Shown here: in pieces, positions 59,916-64,000 of the stretch
Layout: every line of letters begins with the position of its first letter
Position numbering within the stretch: position 1 is the first letter of the stretch
Assembly: GCF_000518705.1 (NCBI RefSeq)
Contig: NZ_JAEC01000004.1
Location: 218,285 to 282,284, forward strand
Origin: Shewanella colwelliana ATCC 39565
Lineage (GTDB): Bacteria > Pseudomonadota > Gammaproteobacteria > Enterobacterales > Shewanellaceae
Direction of reading: 5' to 3'
DNA length: 64,000 nucleotides
Position numbers and translations under genes: made by a program
The notes under the pieces: generated by a model
Told to the model about the DNA's origin: nothing
Seen by the model: only the letters and a program-made list of their open reading frames with translations
Databases searched by the model: none

Positions 59916-62411
59916 TTACGCCTTAACCACTTTAACCGCACATTTCTTAAAGTCTGTTTGCTTAGACAATGGATCTGTCGCATCAAGGGTAACTTTATTA
60001 ATGAGCTGGCTGGCATCAAACCAAGGTACAAACACCAATCCAACAGGAGGCTTATTACGACCACGAGTCTCAACGCGCGTCTTAATCTCACCTCGACGTG
60101 AAATCACTTTCACTTCATCACCACGACGTAGGCCACGCTTCTTCGCATCATCAGGATGCATAAAGCAGACTGCATCAGGGAAAGCACGATAAAGCTCAGG
60201 TACACGTTGGGTCATAGAACCTGAGTGCCAATGCTCTAGCACTCGACCCGTAGATAACCAGATATCGTACTCTTCATCTGGAGACTCTGGAGGCGCTTCA
60301 TAGGGTAGAGCGAAGATCACTGCGCGGCCATCTGGCTTACCGTAGAACTCAAAGCCTTTACCTGGTTTCACGTAAGGATCAGAACCTTCCCGGAAACGCC
60401 ATTTAGTCTCTTTACCATTGACCACAGGCCAGCGCAGACCGTGAACCTCATGATAGGTTTCAAATGGCGCAAGATCATGGGCATGACCACGGCCAAAAGT
60501 GGCATACTCTTCAAACAAGCCCTTTTGAACATAATATCCAAAGTGCTGAGCTTCTTCGTTCATAAACTTAGGATCGGTTTGCTCAAGCGGGAACTTATCT
60601 ACATTGCCATTTTGATAAAGCACTTCAAATAGTGTCTTACCTTTAAATTCAGGGTTAGCCGCTAATACATCTTTTGGCCACACTTCATCGGTAGTAAAAC
60701 GCTTTGAGAATTCCATCAACTGCCACAGATCAGAACGAGACTCACCAGGTGCTTTGACCATTTGATGCCAGAACTGTGTACGGCGCTCAGCGTTACCGTA
60801 AGCACCCTCTTTTTCCACCCACATTGCAGTAGGTAAAATCAAGTCAGCAGCTTGTGTGGTCACCGTTGGATAAGCATCGGATACAACGATGAAGTTTTCA
60901 GGGTTACGGTAACCAGGTAGTCCCTCTTCGTTGATGTTGGGACCCGCCTGCATATTATTGTTCACCTGCACCCAGTAAGCGTTGATATCACCATCTTTTA
61001 GGCGGCGATTCTGCTCAACAGCGTGGTAGCCAGGTTTCGGCGGAATTATGCCATCTGGAATTTTCCAAATCTTCTCTGCAATCGCTCTATGCTTAGGATT
61101 TGCAACAACCATATCTGCAGGTAAACGGTGTGAGAAAGTTCCCACTTCACGTGCGGTACCACAAGCAGAAGGCTGACCCGTTAATGAGAACGGGCTGTTA
61201 CCTGGCGTCGAGATTTTGCCAGTAAGAAGATGAATGTTGTAAATGAGGTTATTACACCACACGCCACGCGTATGCTGATTGACACCCATGGTCCAAAATG
61301 ACGTCACTTTAGTGTTCGGATCGGCATACATCTTAGCCAATTCGATCAGTTTTTCTTCAGGAACACCAGAAAGTTTACTGACCGACTTAACATCATAGTC
61401 AGCCACAAATGCTTTAAATGCTTCAAAATCAATTGGCGTAGATTTACCCGCCGTCTTAACATTCTTAGCTTTCATCTGTAGAGGGTGTGTAGGACGAAGG
61501 CCGTAACCGATATCGGTTTCCCCCTTACGGAAGTTAACGTGCTTGTTAACAAAGTCCCAATTTACCGCGTCATTTTGAATGATGTAGTTAGCGATAAAGT
61601 TAAGCATCGCCAGATCGGTATTTGGTGTAAAAATCATACCCAGATCAGCCAGATCGAAGGATCTGTGTTCATAGGTAGACAAGACAGCAACATTGACATG
61701 AGGCGCACTTAAACGGCGGTCTGTCACTCGGCTCCAAAGGATCGGGTGCATCTCTGCCATGTTAGAGCCCCACAGCACAAATGCGTCGGCCGCTTCCATG
61801 TCATCGTAACAGCCCATGGGCTCATCGATACCGAAGGTACGCATAAAGCCACCTACCGCCGATGCCATGCAGTGACGAGCGTTAGGATCAATGTTGTTGG
61901 AACCAAAACCGGCCTTCATCAATTTCGAAGCCGCATAACCTTCCCATACGGTCCACTGGCCAGAGCCAAACATACCAACGGCTGTTGGACCTTTTTTCTT
62001 AATGGTTTCCTTCCACTTTTGCGCCATGGTATCGAAGGCAGTATCCCAGCTGATAGGCGTAAAATCGCCGTGCTTGTCGTACTTGCCGTCAGTCATACGC
62101 AGCATAGGTGTTTGCAACCTATCTTTGCCGTACATGATCTTAGATAAGAAGTAACCTTTAATGCAGTTTAAACCGCGGTTAACTTCACTTTCTGCATCAC
62201 CGTGGGTGGCAACGACTTTGCCATCTCGGGTACCAACAATGACCGAACAACCAGTACCGCAAAAACGGCATGGTGCTTTGTTCCACTCAAGTTTAGTTTC
62301 TGCTGAACTGGTAATTAAGTTGCTAGCCGTAGTCGGTAGCGCCAAACCAGCGGCGGTAGCTGCAGTTAATGCCGCATTAGCCTTCATAAATTCGCGTCTA
62401 TTCATCTTCAT
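59916..62411 (-). CDS. napA: Periplasmic nitrate reductase catalytic subunit NapA
   Basis: Molybdopterin enzyme reducing nitrate to nitrite. The 831 residues begin with a twin-arginine signal ([19 protein letters not shown]). The [4Fe-4S] ligands are [10 protein letters not shown] and a distant C in GLNCIKGYF; the molybdenum-ligand cysteine is in [11 protein letters not shown], followed by residues typical of NapA rather than formate dehydrogenase. The start ATG at 62411 overlaps the napD stop (ATGA), and MNRREF is at 62405. NapD probably guards the signal peptide. Confidence 0.97.
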   Translation of the reverse strand: MKMNRREFMKANAALTAATAAGLALPTTASNLITSSAETKLEWNKAPCRFCGTGCSVIVGTRDGKVVATHGDAESEVNRGLNCIKGYFLSKIMYGKDRLQTPMLRMTDGKYDKHGDFTPISWDTAFDTMAQKWKETIKKKGPTAVGMFGSGQWTVWEGYAASKLMKAGFGSNNIDPNARHCMASAVGGFMRTFGIDEPMGCYDDMEAADAFVLWGSNMAEMHPILWSRVTDRRLSAPHVNVAVLSTYEHRSFDLADLGMIFTPNTDLAMLNFIANYIIQNDAVNWDFVNKHVNFRKGETDIGYGLRPTHPLQMKAKNVKTAGKSTPIDFEAFKAFVADYDVKSVSKLSGVPEEKLIELAKMYADPNTKVTSFWTMGVNQHTRGVWCNNLIYNIHLLTGKISTPGNSPFSLTGQPSACGTAREVGTFSHRLPADMVVANPKHRAIAEKIWKIPDGIIPPKPGYHAVEQNRRLKDGDINAYWVQVNNNMQAGPNINEEGLPGYRNPENFIVVSDAYPTVTTQAADLILPTAMWVEKEGAYGNAERRTQFWHQMVKAPGESRSDLWQLMEFSKRFTTDEVWPKDVLAANPEFKGKTLFEVLYQNGNVDKFPLEQTDPKFMNEEAQHFGYYVQKGLFEEYATFGRGHAHDLAPFETYHEVHGLRWPVVNGKETKWRFREGSDPYVKPGKGFEFYGKPDGRAVIFALPYEAPPESPDEEYDIWLSTGRVLEHWHSGSMTQRVPELYRAFPDAVCFMHPDDAKKRGLRRGDEVKVISRRGEIKTRVETRGRNKPPVGLVFVPWFDASQLINKVTLDATDPLSKQTDFKKCAVKVVKA

Positions 62412-62665
62412 TTTTCACCCTCTTCAAGCACTTCACTTTGGTGATAAACCATGGCCGCCGACAGTACACCCTCAATGCCGTTAATCGCTTCGATATCTGC
62501 CATTAATCCTTTTTGAGTCTCACCCTCTAACACCACGACTAGCTTGACCTCATCGTTAACTGACAACTCAGCGTTCTCCATCGTTAAAATGGTCTGCCTA
62601 ACATTAGACATTTGTTCAGGCCTGACCTGAACCACTAAGCTTGTGACGTGAAGTTCTTTGCTCAT
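62408..62665 (-). CDS. napD: NapA maturation chaperone NapD
   Basis: A protein of 85 residues from the ATG at 62665 ([19 protein letters not shown]); a 28-residue extension overlaps napE and is not conserved. NapD binds the Tat signal of NapA to control export and folding. The ferredoxin-like family pattern includes [47 protein letters not shown]. Its stop overlaps the napA start. Confidence 0.93.
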   Translation of the reverse strand: MSKELHVTSLVVQVRPEQMSNVRQTILTMENAELSVNDEVKLVVVLEGETQKGLMADIEAINGIEGVLSAAMVYHQSEVLEEGEK

Positions 62666-62706
62666 TTGTAAATCACTCTTTATTTTATTTATTAGATGGC
62701 AGTGGT

Positions 62707-62865
62707 TTAGCCTGCGCCTGGCGGTCCCATCACTATCTGGCCAAACCAAATAGCAAATCCCAGCCCAGACACGAGTAACACTGACAGCAGTGGAGCAAGA
62801 AAAACGGTTAGAAAGATAAATATTTTTAACTCTAAGCTTTTTTCTTCATTTGATGTGGAACTCAT
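62707..62865 (-). CDS. napE: Small membrane protein NapE
   Basis: A 52-residue single-pass membrane protein, with a hydrophilic N-terminus (MSSTSNEEKSLELK), a helix of about 25 residues, and a C-terminal GFAIWFGQIVMGPPGAG that matches the NapE signature. It starts the nap-alpha operon (napE-D-A-B-C). Its function is not well understood; NapE is often retained in this position. Confidence 0.85.
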   Translation of the reverse strand: MSSTSNEEKSLELKIFIFLTVFLAPLLSVLLVSGLGFAIWFGQIVMGPPGAG

Positions 62866-63235
62866 GCATCCTCCAACGGGTCATGTCGGTTTTACACTTA
62901 GGTGCAGAACACTTACACAAACGTAATTTTGTTAAGTAAGACAGCCTTATACAGTGCCAATCTCCTTACGCACTATGGTATCAATAATTTGTTAACATTC
63001 TGTATACCCCTAAATCGGTAAAAGCTACACCCGCTTGATCCAGATCATCCTTTTATCGCTGATACTACCTAGATCACCCTGTGTAAGCGTCGTTTTCGAT
63101 TGAGAAAGCAGCAAAATGAATACATTAGCTATTCATAAACCTCTAAAACATAGACTGTTATAGTGCAATTTGTAAGCAGAACTGTGATCTAAATCCTGAA
63201 AATATCCCCTTAGGAGTACATGGTTTTTATAAGGC
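62866..63235. promoter_or_regulatory. nap operon regulatory region
   Basis: About 370 bases between napE and the hrpA terminator. A 9/10 FNR-type box TTGAT-CCAG-ATCAT lies at 63035-63048. Partial CRP-like sites occur at 63069-63077 (CTAGATCAC) and 63183-63195 (TGTGATCTAAATC). At 63203-63218 lies an inverted pair (TATCCCC-TT-AGGAGTA) like a NarP 7-2-7 site. All come from motif reading. Confidence 0.5.
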
Positions 63236-63266
63236 CAAAAAAAAGCACCTTAACTAAGGTGCTTTT
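63236..63266 (-). terminator. hrpA terminator
   Basis: Arms AAAAGCACCTTA and TAAGGTGCTTTT with a T-run on the minus strand, 15 bases past the hrpA stop. Confidence 0.85.
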
Positions 63267-63281
63267 AATAAGATTTAACGG

Positions 63282-64000
63282 TTAGGTTTCACTGATTTGG
63301 TGCATGATCCGTTTTTCAGAGATCGGATAGGCCGTTCCCAAGACTTGAGCAAAACAGGAGACACGATACTCCTCTATCATCCAACGCGCATCAATGAGCG
63401 CTTCAGGAATCGGTATGGTCCGTGGGACTTTTGCTAATTGCTCATCAAGTAGCTTCTGTACGTTATTGATACTATGAAGATGCAGACGGTCGCGGTTAGG
63501 ATCCACAGGTAACTTATCTAAACGGTTATCAATCGCTTTAAGGTAGCGCACTAAATCAGGTAAACGCTGCCAGCCACACTGCTCGACAAAGCCCTTGAAC
63601 ACCAGTTTATCCAACTGTGCTTGTATATCACTCATCGCAAACGCGATATCTAAACTAATTTTGCCTTTTAGGCGCTTCTTGACCTTTTGGTATAAGGTTA
63701 AAATCTCTTCGACTTTTAGGGCTATTTTGGCTGCTGTGGGGTTTAACTCCTGACGCACCCAATCTTTAGCTTGGTCAAATTGCTCTGCGTTACGAACATC
63801 GAGGCCTTTTTCATCGAGCAGTTGCTGCACTGCCGCCGACAAAATATCATCAATAAGAATATGTACCTGGCCAAATGGATTAAAATACATCGCCAGTTTT
63901 GCCTTGTTCGGCAAACTGTTCTGCAGATGTTTTACCGGCGACGGAATGTTAATCAGCAATAGACGTTGTAAGCCGTTGCGATGCACTCGACTTGCCTCAT
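63282..64000 (-). CDS. hrpA: C-terminal part of ATP-dependent RNA helicase HrpA, truncated by the window end
   Basis: The frame is open to the last base, so the N-terminal helicase domains lie outside. What remains (about 238 residues) matches the HrpA C-terminal DUF3418 domain: RLLLINIPSPVKHLQNSLPNKAKLAMYFNPFG, then a helical region, and the final DLVRYLKAIDNRLDKLPVDPNRD and WMIEEYRVSCFAQVLGTAYPISEKRI segments. HrpA rescues stalled ribosomes and remodels mRNA. The GTG at 63986 is internal, not the true start. Confidence 0.9.
   Translation of the reverse strand, partial: EASRVHRNGLQRLLLINIPSPVKHLQNSLPNKAKLAMYFNPFGQVHILIDDILSAAVQQLLDEKGLDVRNAEQFDQAKDWVRQELNPTAAKIALKVEEILTLYQKVKKRLKGKISLDIAFAMSDIQAQLDKLVFKGFVEQCGWQRLPDLVRYLKAIDNRLDKLPVDPNRDRLHLHSINNVQKLLDEQLAKVPRTIPIPEALIDARWMIEEYRVSCFAQVLGTAYPISEKRIMHQISET

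Overview
This window is an ordinary-looking stretch of gammaproteobacterial chromosome. The best match I can recall from gene order and gene content is Shewanella. The run apt - dnaX - ybaB - recR - htpG - ybbN/cnoX - adk - hemH - gsk follows the Shewanella order. So do a trpEGDC(F)BA operon beside rnm/yciO/scpA/scpB/rluB, a lone astB, a napEDABC cluster and a large TonB receptor. No rRNA, tRNA, CRISPR array, insertion sequence or prophage was seen. The species is inferred, not proven.

Layout. 1-2426: 3' part of a membrane sensor (Cache-HAMP-PAS-ATPase-like). 2545-5311 (minus): small envelope and hypothetical genes, including a secreted protein with two retropepsin-like DTG domains and a YceI protein. 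5826-8489: topA. 8849-10186: astB. 10500-13271: a large Ig-repeat lipoprotein. 13488-14807: a dicarboxylate/amino-acid symporter. 14870-26573 (minus): the housekeeping run gsk, hemH, adk, ybbN, htpG, recR, ybaB, dnaX, apt, ybaN. 26639-29004 (minus): a 39-residue membrane microprotein behind a perfect FNR-type box, then hvfC, hvfB and hvfA, a cysteine-rich RiPP system. 29356-30792: dusC and a DksA-type zinc-finger protein. 31033-33711: TonB receptor, followed by about 800 AT-rich bases without a gene. 34510-35427: a sialidase-like gene broken by a stop codon. 35531-39418 (minus): rluB, scpB, scpA, yciO, rnm. 39612-46482: trp leader peptide, attenuator and the complete trp operon. 46569-48641: S9 peptidase. 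48860-51041: small unknowns, a HAD phosphatase and a CIA30 protein. 51077-52261: HD-GYP protein. 52564-54238: yciB, yciI, xthA. 54320-57280 (minus): chemoreceptor, DUF1097 protein, MBL hydrolase. 57442-58731: proline iminopeptidase-like hydrolase. 58808-62865 (minus): napEDABC, periplasmic nitrate reductase. 63282-64000: 3' part of hrpA.

How genes work together. The trp genes make tryptophan from chorismate under a leader peptide with three consecutive Trp codons. The nap genes carry electrons from quinol through NapC and NapB to NapA. HvfB (DUF692 oxygenase) and HvfC probably modify the 13 EGKCG cysteines of the secreted peptide HvfA, by analogy with copper-binding HvfABC/bufferin systems. 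ScpA and ScpB serve chromosome condensation; DnaX and RecR serve replication and repair.

Observations most worth a second look: (1) the hvfABC RiPP operon with a 17-residue repeat array; (2) a complete dnaX-type -1 frameshift cassette at an unusually distal position; (3) the double-DTG secreted protein, which could fold as a one-chain pepsin-like pseudodimer; (4) the FNR-box microprotein; (5) the nonsense codon 14 in the sialidase-like gene.
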